Below, piece by piece: positions 17,799-26,671 of a stretch of DNA of 64,000 nt. The translations under genes and the position numbers were made by a program. Source of the stretch: CAIXSC01 sp046349915 (GTDB lineage Bacteria; Planctomycetota; Planctomycetia; Pirellulales; Pirellulaceae); NCBI GenBank assembly GCA_046349915.1, contig JAXMBL010000004.1, positions 1,116,001 to 1,180,000 of the forward strand, read 5' to 3'. Below the pieces are notes generated by a model. It did no database searches and was not told the DNA's origin. It saw only the letters and a list, made by a program, of their open reading frames with translations. Position 1 is the first letter of the stretch. The number at the start of each line of letters is the position of its first letter.

Positions 17799-19301
17799 TT
17801 AGCGTGGTCGGAAGGCGTATGCGACGGCGCCGATTCCCAGGAACGCGAGCCCCGCGATCGATTCGACAGGGCTGGTGATCAGCATCAGGGCGAGAAATCC
17901 GGTCGAGACGACAACGAACGCCAGCGGCAGCAAGGGGTAGCCCCAGGTTCGATAGGGGCGTTCGAGTTCCGGTTCGCGCCAGCGAAGCACGAAGACCGCG
18001 GCGACCGAGAGCACATAAAAGAGAAAGCTCCCAAAGATAACGTAGTCGGTCAGTACATCGAAAGTCGCCTTTTGCGACATTTGTTCGAGTGATAGACGGA
18101 GAGGGCCGGCGATTGCGGGCGGCAACTGGTCGACCCAGGAGGGGACTGTGACGAGTCGCGAGAGGTCCGAAGCGGCCACGAGGAAAATCGCCCAACCCGC
18201 CTCGGCGATGATGGCCAAGTGAGGAGTGCGAAAGTTCGCGTGAACTTGGCCCATGGAGGGGAGGAACAAGCGATCGCGAGCCATAGCAAACAGAACTCGC
18301 GGGCCGCAGAGCAGGTTGGCGTTGAGCGCTCCGAAGGTGGAGATCATTACCGCCGCGGAGGCGATGGCGCCGCCGTGCCTCCCCAGCATTTTTTCGCAGG
18401 CGGATGCGGCGACAAACGAGCTCGCAGCGATCTCTTGCATCGAGAGCACCAAGTGGTAGGCGAGCGAAGCTCCTAGGTAGAGCGCCACCAAGATCAGCAT
18501 GCCGAGTCCCAACGCCAAGGGTAAGTTGCGCTGCGGCTCGTGCACTTCCTCCGCCACCAACGAAATGTTGTTCCAGCCGTCGTAGGCCCAGAATGCGGCG
18601 GTCATCGCGGCGACAAAACCGGCTACCAGTCCTAACGCGGGCGGCTCGTTGAGCGTCGATGTCCACAGGGAGGGCTGCGACGAGTTGGAGAGGAAGGGAA
18701 GGACCATCAGGGTGACGAGTGTTCCGCCTTTCAGCAGCGTGGTCACGTTTTGGACCCAGCTGCCCCAATGGGCACCCACCACATTGACGATGGTTAACGC
18801 CAGGATCGCCGCAATCGCGATCGAGCGGTCCAACCAGATGCTGGGAATCGCCATTCCCAGCAGAGTTACCGTTGAACTCGCCGTCGCGGCTGCCGTCGCG
18901 TCGACGGGAGCAACCAACCAGTCGCTCAGCGATTGCCGAAACGCGGTGGCGAAGATGACGGCGAGCGCCGCGATGGAACCGGTGCGTAGCACCCAGAATT
19001 CAGTCCAACCCCATAGGAAGCCCGAGAGAGGTCCGTAGGCTCGTCGCAGGTAGACATACTGGCCGCCCGCGTGCGGAATCGCTGCGGCTAACTCGGCCAA
19101 CGCCAACGCGCCGCAGAAGCTCACAAGTCCGCACACGATCCAGACCAAGACCACCAAATCCATGCGGCCGACAGATTTGGCGATGATGTTTGCCTTGAAG
19201 AAGACGCCCGAGCCGATCACGGCCCCCACGACGACGGCTGTCGCACCGGCGGGCCCCAGGACTCGCAAGAGTTTCGGCGATTCATTCATCGAACGGTTCA
19301 T
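17799..19301 (-). CDS. APC-superfamily amino acid permease
   Basis: 500 residues with about twelve membrane helices. The N-terminus has GPAGATAVVVGAVIGSGVFF, the GSG(V/I)F substrate-binding loop of transmembrane helix 1 in amino acid/polyamine/organocation transporters. Helix 3 has ALALAELAAAIPHAGGQYVYLRRAYGP, and helix 6 has AFWAYDGWNNISLVAEEVHEPQRNLP, both close to LAT-type exchangers. It likely moves amino acids or polyamines across the inner membrane; the exact substrate is unknown. It is divergent from the metal ATPase gene (81 bp between starts) and convergent with the DUF1559 gene (47 bp between stops), so it is a single-gene unit. Confidence 0.9.
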   Translation of the reverse strand: MNRSMNESPKLLRVLGPAGATAVVVGAVIGSGVFFKANIIAKSVGRMDLVVLVWIVCGLVSFCGALALAELAAAIPHAGGQYVYLRRAYGPLSGFLWGWTEFWVLRTGSIAALAVIFATAFRQSLSDWLVAPVDATAAATASSTVTLLGMAIPSIWLDRSIAIAAILALTIVNVVGAHWGSWVQNVTTLLKGGTLVTLMVLPFLSNSSQPSLWTSTLNEPPALGLVAGFVAAMTAAFWAYDGWNNISLVAEEVHEPQRNLPLALGLGMLILVALYLGASLAYHLVLSMQEIAASSFVAASACEKMLGRHGGAIASAAVMISTFGALNANLLCGPRVLFAMARDRLFLPSMGQVHANFRTPHLAIIAEAGWAIFLVAASDLSRLVTVPSWVDQLPPAIAGPLRLSLEQMSQKATFDVLTDYVIFGSFLFYVLSVAAVFVLRWREPELERPYRTWGYPLLPLAFVVVSTGFLALMLITSPVESIAGLAFLGIGAVAYAFRPR

Positions 19302-19382
19302 CGGAGTGGTGAAGGCAGGCGACCGCGGCGACGAGTCTACTCGACGGGTACGCCCGCGACGACTCCCCGCTCGTCATCTATA

Positions 19383-21434
19383 ATGAAAACCATGGTTAAA
19401 GCGCCGCGTGAAGACGGGAAAATTGGTCGACGCCACGACGATTTGAACTCGCAGGATGTGGTCGGGCAGGGGGGAGTCGCGCATGAGCATTCCGCGCATG
19501 AGCATTCGTTGCCTCCCTGGGAAGGAGTCGTGGCGACTTCGCTCTGTTTGGTATTCGGTCTGAGCGGCGCCTTGATCGCTTACGCGGATCATCCACTTGC
19601 GCGCAAACTGGCGATTGCCTGTTGGGTGCTCGCCTATCTTGCGGGCGGATATGGACCTGCTCGGCAAGCCCTCGAAAAGCTACGCGAGCGGCAGCTGAAC
19701 GTCGATTTACTGATGATCCTTGCGGCCCTCGGAGCTGCTTCCATCGGCGATTGGATCGAAGGATGCGTATTGCTCTTTCTGTTCTCCTTGAGCGGTACGT
19801 TGGAAGCGTTTGCGATGTATCGCACCACTCGCTCGATCGAGTCATTGGTGCGTTTGCGTCCGTTGGAAGCTTGGCGAGTGCGAGCGGATTCAGGCGATGA
19901 TGAACGGGTGGCCGTTGAAGAGTTGGCGGTTGGAGATGTCGTCCGAGTGCGGCCTGGCGAGCGATTCCCGGTGGACGGCGTGATTGAGGCGGGCGAGTCT
20001 TGGGCGGATGAGTCGACCTTGACTGGCGAGAGCGAACGAATTCACAAGCCGGTGGGCGCCGAGGTGTTCTCGGGGACGATCAACACTCAAGGGAGCCCGT
20101 TGGTCTGCATGACTCGCGCCGTGGCCGACACAACGCTCGCGCGTATCGTGCACATGGTCCAAGAAGCTCAAGCCCAAAAGACGCCGACGCAAAGGTTCGT
20201 CGAGTCGTGGCAGCGCCCTTATGTGATCGGCGTGCTTTCGGCCGCGGTGCTTGTTTTGCTTGGCGCTCGCTTCATCCACACTTCGAGCTGGTATGACGCA
20301 TTCTACCACTCGATGGTTTTACTCGTGGCCGCCTCGCCGTGCGCGGTCGTCGTCAGCTCGCCGGCGGTCATGTTGTCGGCGATCGCCCGTGCGGGGCGTC
20401 ATGGGATCTTGTTCAAGGGGGCGGTGTACCTTGAGATGCTTGGTAAAGTCGACGTAATCGCCTTCGACAAGACGGGCACCGTGACTCGTGGACAACCTGG
20501 CGTGATTGAAGTTTGGACGCCGCCTGGGGGCGATGTCAATCGGCTTCTCGGACTTGCGGCAACGGTGGAACGACGCAGCGAACATCCCTTGGGAGCTCCC
20601 ATTGTCGAGGAGGCGCGACAGCGCGGCGCGACGCTTGTCGATGCACCGCTGCAGGACTTTCATAGTCATACAGGCCTGGGCGTGCATGCTCGCATTGATG
20701 GTGTTTGGGTCGGTGTCGGACGAGAGGGGCTTTTTGAAACCCACGAGATTGCTCTCTCGGAAGAGCTCCGCGAGCAGGCCGCGGACATGCGGTCGCGCGG
20801 GCTCACCGCATTGCTGGTGGTCGCTGTCGAAGCTCGCCTGCAAGGCTTGATCGGCGTCGCCGATCAACTGCGGCCGGAAGCGCCCGAGACACTCGCGGCC
20901 CTCAAGCGGCTCGGGATTGCTCGAGTGGTCATCCTGACGGGCGATCATGAACGAGTGGCTCGCAATATTGCCAAGCAGGTGAACGCCGACGAGGTTCGCG
21001 CCGGCTTGATGCCCGATCAGAAGGTTGTCGAACTGCGGCGACTCGCGGAAAACGGCGGGCTCGTGGCCATGGTGGGAGATGGCGTCAATGATGCGCCCGC
21101 ACTCGCCGCCGCTCGAGTTGGAATTGCGATGGGCGGCGCCGGTACGGATGTCGCGCTCGAAGTAGCTGATGTCGTGTTGATGCGCGATGATCTGCGGTCG
21201 TTGCCTGTCGCCGTCTGGATCAGTCGAGTTGCTCGCAAGCGAGTGCGTCAGAACATGATCTTCGCGTTTGCGATGATCGGGCTGCTTGTGCTTGGGTCGT
21301 TCGCCAATCTTCCCTTGTGGCTAGGCGTCCTTGGGCATGAAGGGAGCACCGTATTGGTCGTGTTCAATGGCTTGCGGCTCTTGCGGGAACGCTTTCCCGA
21401 TTTTGGCGCCGAAGGCTCGAGAGTTTCTCGCTGA
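19383..21434 (+). CDS. P1B-4-type heavy-metal translocating ATPase
   Basis: 683-residue inner-membrane metal pump. The phosphorylation site DKTGTVTRG has Asp362, the nucleotide domain has SEHPLGAPI, and the hinge is MVGDGVNDAPAL. The membrane metal site is SPC at 318-320 in transmembrane helix 4 rather than CPC, and helix 6 carries HEGST near residue 652. SPC with HEG(G/S)T defines the P1B-4 subgroup, reported to move Co, Zn, Ni or Fe(II) outward. The N-terminus lacks a CxxC domain and instead has a His-rich stretch, AHEHSAHEHS (residues ~34-43), a possible metal sensor. A strong hairpin follows the gene. No metal regulator is adjacent. Confidence 0.92.
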   Translation: MKTMVKAPREDGKIGRRHDDLNSQDVVGQGGVAHEHSAHEHSLPPWEGVVATSLCLVFGLSGALIAYADHPLARKLAIACWVLAYLAGGYGPARQALEKLRERQLNVDLLMILAALGAASIGDWIEGCVLLFLFSLSGTLEAFAMYRTTRSIESLVRLRPLEAWRVRADSGDDERVAVEELAVGDVVRVRPGERFPVDGVIEAGESWADESTLTGESERIHKPVGAEVFSGTINTQGSPLVCMTRAVADTTLARIVHMVQEAQAQKTPTQRFVESWQRPYVIGVLSAAVLVLLGARFIHTSSWYDAFYHSMVLLVAASPCAVVVSSPAVMLSAIARAGRHGILFKGAVYLEMLGKVDVIAFDKTGTVTRGQPGVIEVWTPPGGDVNRLLGLAATVERRSEHPLGAPIVEEARQRGATLVDAPLQDFHSHTGLGVHARIDGVWVGVGREGLFETHEIALSEELREQAADMRSRGLTALLVVAVEARLQGLIGVADQLRPEAPETLAALKRLGIARVVILTGDHERVARNIAKQVNADEVRAGLMPDQKVVELRRLAENGGLVAMVGDGVNDAPALAAARVGIAMGGAGTDVALEVADVVLMRDDLRSLPVAVWISRVARKRVRQNMIFAFAMIGLLVLGSFANLPLWLGVLGHEGSTVLVVFNGLRLLRERFPDFGAEGSRVSR

Positions 21435-21450
21435 GGCGCCTGGCAACACG

Positions 21451-21480
21451 AAAGGCCCAAAACTTACGTTTTGGGCCTTT
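21451..21480 (+). terminator. Hairpin terminator after the metal ATPase gene
   Basis: Perfect 13-bp inverted repeat, AAAGGCCCAAAAC - TTAC - GTTTTGGGCCTTT. The A/T ends of the stem supply a U tract in either direction, so it can serve both the ATPase gene and the convergent lipoprotein gene. Confidence 0.8.
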
Positions 21481-21561
21481 AGGTGTTGTTCGTCGATTCA
21501 AGCGGCCGTTGTCACTGGTCGCCAGCAGCATTTGACTTGCCCTGGCGCCGAACTCGCGTTA

Positions 21562-22413
21562 TCAGCCGCCCGGCAAGACGAACGCACCGCCGCCCGCGGA
21601 CTCGGCGGGAGCGGCTGACGGTTGGGATGGATTGTATTCAGGCACTGATTCGGCGCCCGGCGCGCCCGATTGGTATTCGACCGGTTGCACCGTGGGGTTG
21701 TTTCGGAGAGCACCATCCGCGGTCACCGAGCGGCCCGTGCTGCCGGGCTTATAGCCACCCTCGCGATTGGCTACGCCAGCGACGTTGGTGCTGGGGTAAC
21801 TGGGAGCAGCCGCGGGCTGAATCGGTGTTTGGGCGGGAGTTCCCGCGCCGTAGCTGGCGACCGACGGGGCGCCGGTATTCGGATAGGCAGGCTGGCTCGC
21901 ACCCGCTCCGCCGCCATAACCTGTGGCGGCGCCATAACCGGCAGGCGGCGCCGAGTAAGGCGACTGGGGCGCGTTGTAGTTGTTTTGTGGGGCGCCATAC
22001 GTGGGCGTCGATGCCGGACGTCCCGTGGGGTAAGCGCCAGCGGCGGCCCCATAGGGGGACGTTTGAGCGGGAGCGCCCGTGTTGTACGGCCCCGTCGCAT
22101 AGCCAGGCGCTGTGGAGGCCTGCTGCGTCGAGTAGTTCTTGCCGTAGGGAGTTCCCGCGTAACCTGTCGCGCCTGCGGGCGTTCCCTGAGTGCCGGAAGC
22201 GTAACCACCGTTGGGCCCCATTGTCGCCGATGGCGAAGGCGGCAGCTGAGTGCTCGGCCGGCTTGCCATTGATGCCGCGCCTGTGGTGGTATTCGATTTA
22301 CCACCCCAGCTCAGCCACGAGGGAGTCGACCAGCCCCAACTGCGGCACCCCGTGCTTGCTCCGGTCAGGCCCAGTAGAGCGATCATGAGACCGTGGTAAA
22401 GCGTCCTTCGCAT
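21562..22413 (-). CDS. Low-complexity Gly/Tyr/Pro/Ala-rich lipoprotein
   Basis: 283 residues. The N-terminus MRRTLYHGLMIALLGLTGASTGC ends in a plausible lipobox cysteine at residue 23, so it is probably lipid-anchored. The rest is low complexity: many Tyr-Gly, Pro-Ala-Thr and Gln-Asn pairs, such as PYGAAAGAYPTG and NNYNAPQSPYSAPPAGYG, with no globular domain. The C-terminus reads GGGAFVLPGG. A good ribosome site (AAAGGAAG) lies about 9 bases before the ATG. Similar Tyr/Gly/Pro-rich lipoproteins are common in planctomycetes and have no known function; a structural envelope role is only a guess. It converges on the metal ATPase gene across a shared hairpin. Confidence 0.75.
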   Translation of the reverse strand: MRRTLYHGLMIALLGLTGASTGCRSWGWSTPSWLSWGGKSNTTTGAASMASRPSTQLPPSPSATMGPNGGYASGTQGTPAGATGYAGTPYGKNYSTQQASTAPGYATGPYNTGAPAQTSPYGAAAGAYPTGRPASTPTYGAPQNNYNAPQSPYSAPPAGYGAATGYGGGAGASQPAYPNTGAPSVASYGAGTPAQTPIQPAAAPSYPSTNVAGVANREGGYKPGSTGRSVTADGALRNNPTVQPVEYQSGAPGAESVPEYNPSQPSAAPAESAGGGAFVLPGG

Positions 22414-22673
22414 AACGCGTGCTTCCTTTCGCGAACGTCCGTGTCCTTCCGCCGTCCGCCTCTATTCATCGTCCAGAAAAATCCGATGATTCAGGAAAAT
22501 CGGAAAAATCGGCAAAACCCGCCAAGTCGAGCACAACCGAACAAGTCTCGGTCATGAGACATGCTGAGCTTCGGGGCTATGGCCCACGCGGGTCGGGATG
22601 GTACGAGGCGATGGTGACTTGGTCAATCGCAATTCAGAAACTCGCGGAAACAAGGGCCAGAAACACTTGTAGC

Positions 22674-22692
22674 CCGCTCACTTCGTGAGCGG
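22674..22692. repeat. Palindrome CCGCTCAC-TTC-GTGAGCGG
   Basis: A 19-bp palindrome in the 700-bp gene-free stretch 22414-23113. A near copy, with ATC as the centre, is at 41580-41598. Both are followed by an AGCCGC-like tail, so it is a dispersed extragenic palindrome. Apart from this and the tandem repeat, 22414-22745 shows only A-rich short repeats. Confidence 0.65.
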
Positions 22693-22745
22693 AACAGCCG
22701 CCTTGCCAACCGATCAAGATGCGGCGATCGCCGCTGGCACAAGAA

Positions 22746-23098
22746 GATCGACGGACTGGAAGTCCGTCGTACAGCGGTTTGTGCCTCGTGGGGCAGGTTT
22801 TCAACCTGCCCGGCAGGCTTATGAACCGCTGGGCAGGTTGCAAACCTGCCCCACACCGAACTCGTTCAGCCTCTGCGATCGTCGACTTCACTCGTTCTGC
22901 GCGGGCCGGATCGACGGACTGGAAGTCCGTCGTACAACGGTTGGTGCCTCGTGGGGCAGGTTTTCAACCTGCCCGGCAGGCTTATGAACCACTGGGCAGG
23001 TTGCAAACCTGCCCCACACCGAACTCGTTCAGCCTCTGCGATCGTCGACTTCGCTCGTTCTGCACGGACCGGATCGACGGACTGGAAGTCCGTTGTAC
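22746..23098. repeat. 163-bp tandem duplication of composite palindromes
   Basis: Two full units (22746-22908 and 22909-23071), differing at only a few bases, and the start of a third (23072-23098). Each unit opens with the 21-bp palindrome CGACGGACT...AGTCCGTCG. It then has GGGGCAGGTTTTCAACCTGCCC, a second imperfect hairpin around GGGCAGGTTGCAAACCTGCCC, and a unique spacer. There are stop codons in several frames and no conserved protein, so this is an array of extragenic palindromes, not a gene. It lies between two leftward genes. Confidence 0.88.
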
Positions 23099-23113
23099 GG
23101 GTGGGATTAGTCT

Positions 23114-24391
23114 CTAACGAACGGCTGTGCGAGCGGCCGGGCGACCTTCTGGTGCACGGTCGCGTTCAAACCCAGGCGCCTGGAACGCGGCGATGTGCGA
23201 TGCGTCCGCGCCTGAGAGCTCGGCAACTTTCGCAAAGAACGGGGCCGCTCGCTCGGGTTCGCCGTCGCAATGCAACGCGACCCCGACCAAATACACGAGA
23301 TCGGGATTGTTAGGGGCATCCAGGGCTGCTTGCGCGAGCGTTTCCAGGTGTTTGTCGAATGCGGATGAGTCGCCTGCGTACAGACGACTCAGTCGGAACC
23401 CACTGTGAGCGTACTCGGGTTCCAAGGCAATGCCGCGCTGAATCGCCTGCGCCGCTCGCTCATAGCGACCTGCAGCGAGGTAGGAGAATCCCTGTCGGAA
23501 CCACGGCTCGGCCGAGTCTGCCGCTACTCCAGCTGCCTTTTGGTACACCGAGTTAGCTTCGAGATAGCGACCTCGAGCAAACAGTTCGTCGCCCTGTTGG
23601 ACGTAATTCGCAGCTCGTCGACGCCCCTCCTCGGTCGAAGGCGTGGCATTCAAGCTCATGCTGCGATCCGCCACTCGGCCGACGCCTGCTGGCCGCGGCC
23701 CGTTGGTTGCAACCTGATTCACTACCTGACGCACAAGGCCTGGGATTTCTCCTTCCCGACCACCCAAGAGCTGCTGAACAAGCGGGCGAGCTGCGGCAAC
23801 TACACGCCCCGGCGCTCGATCAGCAAGCGGATTGAGGGCGCCGTTGGCCAACTGCACGTCGCGCACGCCTACCGGTTGCCTTGCCAGCGGCGCCGCTGGC
23901 GCGACATCCATTAACCCTTCGATTCCCACTCCCTCGGCGCCAATTGCCGGGTTTGCTCGATCATTCGCGCCGAACCAGCCCCAAGGCGCCACATCGATTG
24001 GATAGCTGTAGTAGATCGAAGACCTGTAGGTGGAATAGGGCGGGCAGTAGACGCCGTACGGATAGGCGCCGTACGTGTAAGGCCGGTAGGCGTACGATCG
24101 ATAGCTGTACACCGGTGCGCGATAGACTCGCGGTGCGTAGTAATGTGGGCGGTAGGCCGAGTAATAGCCGACGGCGGGCCGGTACACATAGGGCCGGTAC
24201 ACATAACGACCTGGGCCGCGAGTGGCGTAGGCGCTGCCCCAGTAGGAGATGCCTGCCGGTTGACGCACCACCACGCGATGACCGTGGAACGCTTGGGCGG
24301 TGGGAGCGATCGCCCAACCGCCAACCCACGCGGCCATCCCCATCCCAAAAATCACCGCGATACGCATCCGTTGAGTCTGTACGACTGGCAT
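23114..24391 (-). CDS. Secreted Tyr-rich TPR protein
   Basis: 425 residues. The ATG at 24391 has a perfect AGGAGG six bases upstream, so it is preferred to the longer frame. A signal peptide (IAVIFGMGMAAWVGGWAIAPTAQA) ends near residue 32. Residues ~40-125 are an unusual Tyr/Arg/Pro/Ala-rich region of degenerate YRPYVYRPxxGYYSAYRP units. After a linker, residues ~235-380 contain three or more TPR units (ANYVQQGDELFARGRYLEANSVYQKA, PWFRQGFSYLAAGRYERAAQAIQRG). The tail is Arg/Ala/Pro-rich. The Tyr-rich segment suggests surface adhesion or cross-linking; no function is established. The gene reads leftward into the palindromic repeat array. Confidence 0.78.
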   Translation of the reverse strand: MPVVQTQRMRIAVIFGMGMAAWVGGWAIAPTAQAFHGHRVVVRQPAGISYWGSAYATRGPGRYVYRPYVYRPAVGYYSAYRPHYYAPRVYRAPVYSYRSYAYRPYTYGAYPYGVYCPPYSTYRSSIYYSYPIDVAPWGWFGANDRANPAIGAEGVGIEGLMDVAPAAPLARQPVGVRDVQLANGALNPLADRAPGRVVAAARPLVQQLLGGREGEIPGLVRQVVNQVATNGPRPAGVGRVADRSMSLNATPSTEEGRRRAANYVQQGDELFARGRYLEANSVYQKAAGVAADSAEPWFRQGFSYLAAGRYERAAQAIQRGIALEPEYAHSGFRLSRLYAGDSSAFDKHLETLAQAALDAPNNPDLVYLVGVALHCDGEPERAAPFFAKVAELSGADASHIAAFQAPGFERDRAPEGRPAARTAVR

Positions 24392-24554
24392 GACGACCTC
24401 CTGAGTGCCATTGAGGTCGCTGACGTCCGAGGCTGCTCGGTCATGAATGAAAGCCGAGCAGCGGCGCCGCAACCACTTGCGGCATTATTCCGTTTTCGGG
24501 GCGTCACGGCAAGCTTTTCGCCTTCAATCCAATTTGCCCAAGCCTTGGTATCAC

Positions 24555-25055
24555 TTAACGGCGATCACGACCCAACCAATCCTGTCGCATGGCTACGCCG
24601 GCGGTGAGAGCGGCTTGACCGAGGAGTGCGAGTGGCAAACCGGGCTGCCACCAGTCGGGCCGTTGGTCGACCACGGCCATCGCGAGAAAAGTTAGGCCGG
24701 CCAGCAGCAATAAGGCGCCGAGGACAAACGCTGCTATCGACGACTTTTGTTCGGCTCGAGCAACCGTGGGCTCGGCGCTTTGGGAAACAAAGGGCTGTCC
24801 CAGTGTTTCGCGATTCGAGTTCTGCTGAACGGTTTTCGTGGGGGAGGAATCGTTTGCGGCAGATTCACGCGAACGAGCAGGTTCAAAACCCGCCAACGTC
24901 GACTCCACTCGCTGGATCACCTGTGCGGCATGACGCAATTCCAGGTCGAATTCCACGTCCTCCCACAGGCCAGGCGGGCGAGTTGAATTGGAGTGAACGC
25001 TCGTCCCAAGCGAGGTCGTTAGCCCCGGCAGCGGCGTTGAAGTTGTCGCGCTCAT
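24555..25055 (-). CDS. Small two-helix membrane protein
   Basis: 166 residues, not recognised. The first ~100 are polar and probably cytoplasmic, with a short predicted helix (FDLELRHAAQVIQRVESTLAGFE). Two membrane helices follow (SIAAFVLGALLLLAGLTFLAMAV and LPLALLGQAALTAGVAM), separated by a short loop with DWWQPG. This layout is common among uncharacterised planctomycete proteins. Codon use is like the neighbours. The gene is leftward, 163 bp upstream of the Tyr-rich TPR gene. From its start to 25344 (about 290 bp) I see no gene or clear motif. Confidence 0.6.
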   Translation of the reverse strand: MSATTSTPLPGLTTSLGTSVHSNSTRPPGLWEDVEFDLELRHAAQVIQRVESTLAGFEPARSRESAANDSSPTKTVQQNSNRETLGQPFVSQSAEPTVARAEQKSSIAAFVLGALLLLAGLTFLAMAVVDQRPDWWQPGLPLALLGQAALTAGVAMRQDWLGRDRR

Positions 25056-25344
25056 CGTTGATGCGGGCGGAAGGCCGGTCCTTGGCCATTAGCGGATAAC
25101 ATTCGCGCAGACCAGCTGGCGAAACGTCACTAAGACAGATCGGCTCGTCGGCAACCTGCTCTCCATGCTCCTTCTGGGCTCCTTCTGGAAACTGACCAAG
25201 CAGTGAGCTAAGGTGTCGACCAGGAACTCAGCGAAGGTCCGCGGTGGTTGAATCAGTCTGCCTATTCTGCGTCGCCTTGCTAGTCTTGTTATCCTTCCTA
25301 TTTGGCCAATCTTCGTTATTGGTAGCCAACGCAAGGAGTTCGTA

Positions 25345-26328
25345 ATGAACCTTCAGTCTTCCTCCAAGGGGCCATTTTCCATTCCGCCAACACGCCGCGA
25401 GGCGCTGGCGCTCTTGGCGTATGGTTCCGCCGCAGCGGCGACCTTCTCACCGACCAATCTGCTCAGCGCCGTGGAGCCACCGATGAAAGACGCTTGGATC
25501 GATGCTCACTCGCACATCTGGACTCGCGACGTCGCTCAGTTTCCGCTCGCCAAAGGCCAGACGGTAGCCGACCTGAAGCCAGCGAGCTTCACGGCGGAAG
25601 AGTGTCTGGAGTTGGTGGGGAAAGAGGGGGTTGGGCGAGTGGTGTTGATTCAGCACCACATTTACCACGGCTGGGACAATTCCTACCTGATCGACGCCGC
25701 CAAGAGGTTTCCGGATCGATTTCGAGTTGTCGGCATGATTGACGACACTCAGCCGCACCCCGAGGCAACTCTCCGGTCCTTGCTCTCTAAACGCGTCACG
25801 GCGATTCGCATCACCTCACTGATTCGCGGACCCGAGAAGTGGCTCGACGGACCAGGAATGGCCGCGTTATGGAAAACGGGCGCCGAGACGCGACAGGCCA
25901 TGTGCTGCCTTATCAATCCGCAAGATTTGCCGGCCGTGGAGCAGATGTGCGGCAAGTTCCCGGACACGCCGGTCGTGATCGATCATTTCGCTCGGATTGG
26001 AGTGGACGGCGAAGTCCGCGAGTCGGACCTCAAGAACCTGGCCGCTTTGGCGAAGCACAGGAACACGTACGTGAAGGTGTCCGCCTATTACGCTCTCGGC
26101 AAGAAAAAATCTCCCTATCGAGACTTGGAGCCGATGATCCGTCGCTTGTACGAATCGTTTGGGCCTCAGCGTCTGATGTGGGCCAGCGATTGCCCGTATC
26201 AGATTGTGGGCGAACACAATTATCACGACTCGATTGCGCTCATTCGCGAGGGCTGCGATTTTCTGTCGCGGGACGACCGTCAGTGGTTGTTGCGGAAGAC
26301 GGCGGAGAAGGTCTATTTCTTCGCCTGA
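25345..26328 (+). CDS. Amidohydrolase family 2 protein, probably exported
   Basis: 327 residues. The N-terminus has TRREALALLAYGSAAAATF, a twin-arginine-like export signal, although the motif is imperfect. The TIM-barrel metallo-hydrolase domain (PF04909) starts with WIDAHSHIW, continues with VVLIQHHIYHG and VVIDHFARIG, and ends with MWASDCPY, giving the usual metal ligands (HxH, a later His, and Asp). Relatives hydrolyse or decarboxylate lactones and cyclic acids such as 2-pyrone-4,6-dicarboxylate; the substrate here is unknown. The ATG follows AAGGAGTTCGTA. The gene stands alone and is convergent with the small gene at 26447. Confidence 0.88.
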   Translation: MNLQSSSKGPFSIPPTRREALALLAYGSAAAATFSPTNLLSAVEPPMKDAWIDAHSHIWTRDVAQFPLAKGQTVADLKPASFTAEECLELVGKEGVGRVVLIQHHIYHGWDNSYLIDAAKRFPDRFRVVGMIDDTQPHPEATLRSLLSKRVTAIRITSLIRGPEKWLDGPGMAALWKTGAETRQAMCCLINPQDLPAVEQMCGKFPDTPVVIDHFARIGVDGEVRESDLKNLAALAKHRNTYVKVSAYYALGKKKSPYRDLEPMIRRLYESFGPQRLMWASDCPYQIVGEHNYHDSIALIREGCDFLSRDDRQWLLRKTAEKVYFFA

Positions 26329-26353
26329 GGCAGCGAAAAGCGCGAGGCACCAC

Positions 26354-26384
26354 AAAAAAAGCGTCCCGGCCAGAGCCGGGACGC
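26354..26384 (-). terminator. Rho-independent terminator for the small leftward gene
   Basis: Perfect 10-bp stem GCGTCCCGGC / GCCGGGACGC with a 4-base loop. On the minus strand it is followed directly by seven T. It lies 63 bp after the stop of the 74-residue gene. Confidence 0.88.
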
Positions 26385-26446
26385 CGTTGACTATCGACAT
26401 CGACCGCGGATATCGACCGCGAAAGCATCCAATCCTGCTAGCGAGA

Positions 26447-26671
26447 TCACTCGCGAGGACGGATAGCGCCGGTCAAGCCCGAGAAGTCGCAGCGATCTTC
26501 ATCGTGCCACAGGGGCAAGCCGAGCTCGACGCGATGGCGCAGGATTTCGATCTTTTCAGGCGAGCCAGCAGGCGCATCGGTGGGCTCAAAGTCTTCGCGG
26601 GCGATGGGATCAAAGTCTTCGTCGTGACCGTACTTCAAGATCGCGTCGAACACGTTACGGATGTTGCTCAT
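26447..26671 (-). CDS. Small conserved-type protein, 74 residues
   Basis: 74 acidic residues starting MSNIRNVFDAILKYGHDEDF and ending CDFSGLTGAIRPRE. It has no membrane segment or known fold that I can name; one Cys and three His residues are present. An AGGGG ribosome site lies about 7 bases before the ATG. The frame continues upstream for over 100 codons, but that part has no good start and odd composition. Support for a real gene comes from its own strong upstream promoter (27034-27063) and the canonical terminator downstream. I have an impression that similar short proteins occur in other planctomycetes, but cannot confirm it here. Confidence 0.68.
   Translation of the reverse strand: MSNIRNVFDAILKYGHDEDFDPIAREDFEPTDAPAGSPEKIEILRHRVELGLPLWHDEDRCDFSGLTGAIRPRE

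Noticed and set aside
22746..23098. CRISPR array
   Set aside because: Only two full units of 163 bp, internally palindromic, with near-identical spacers and no cas genes.
22685..23313. Small open frames in the palindromic repeat region
   Set aside because: They repeat the same translated palindromes (TDWKSVV, QVFNLPG) and overlap the real TPR gene on the other strand; products of the repeat.
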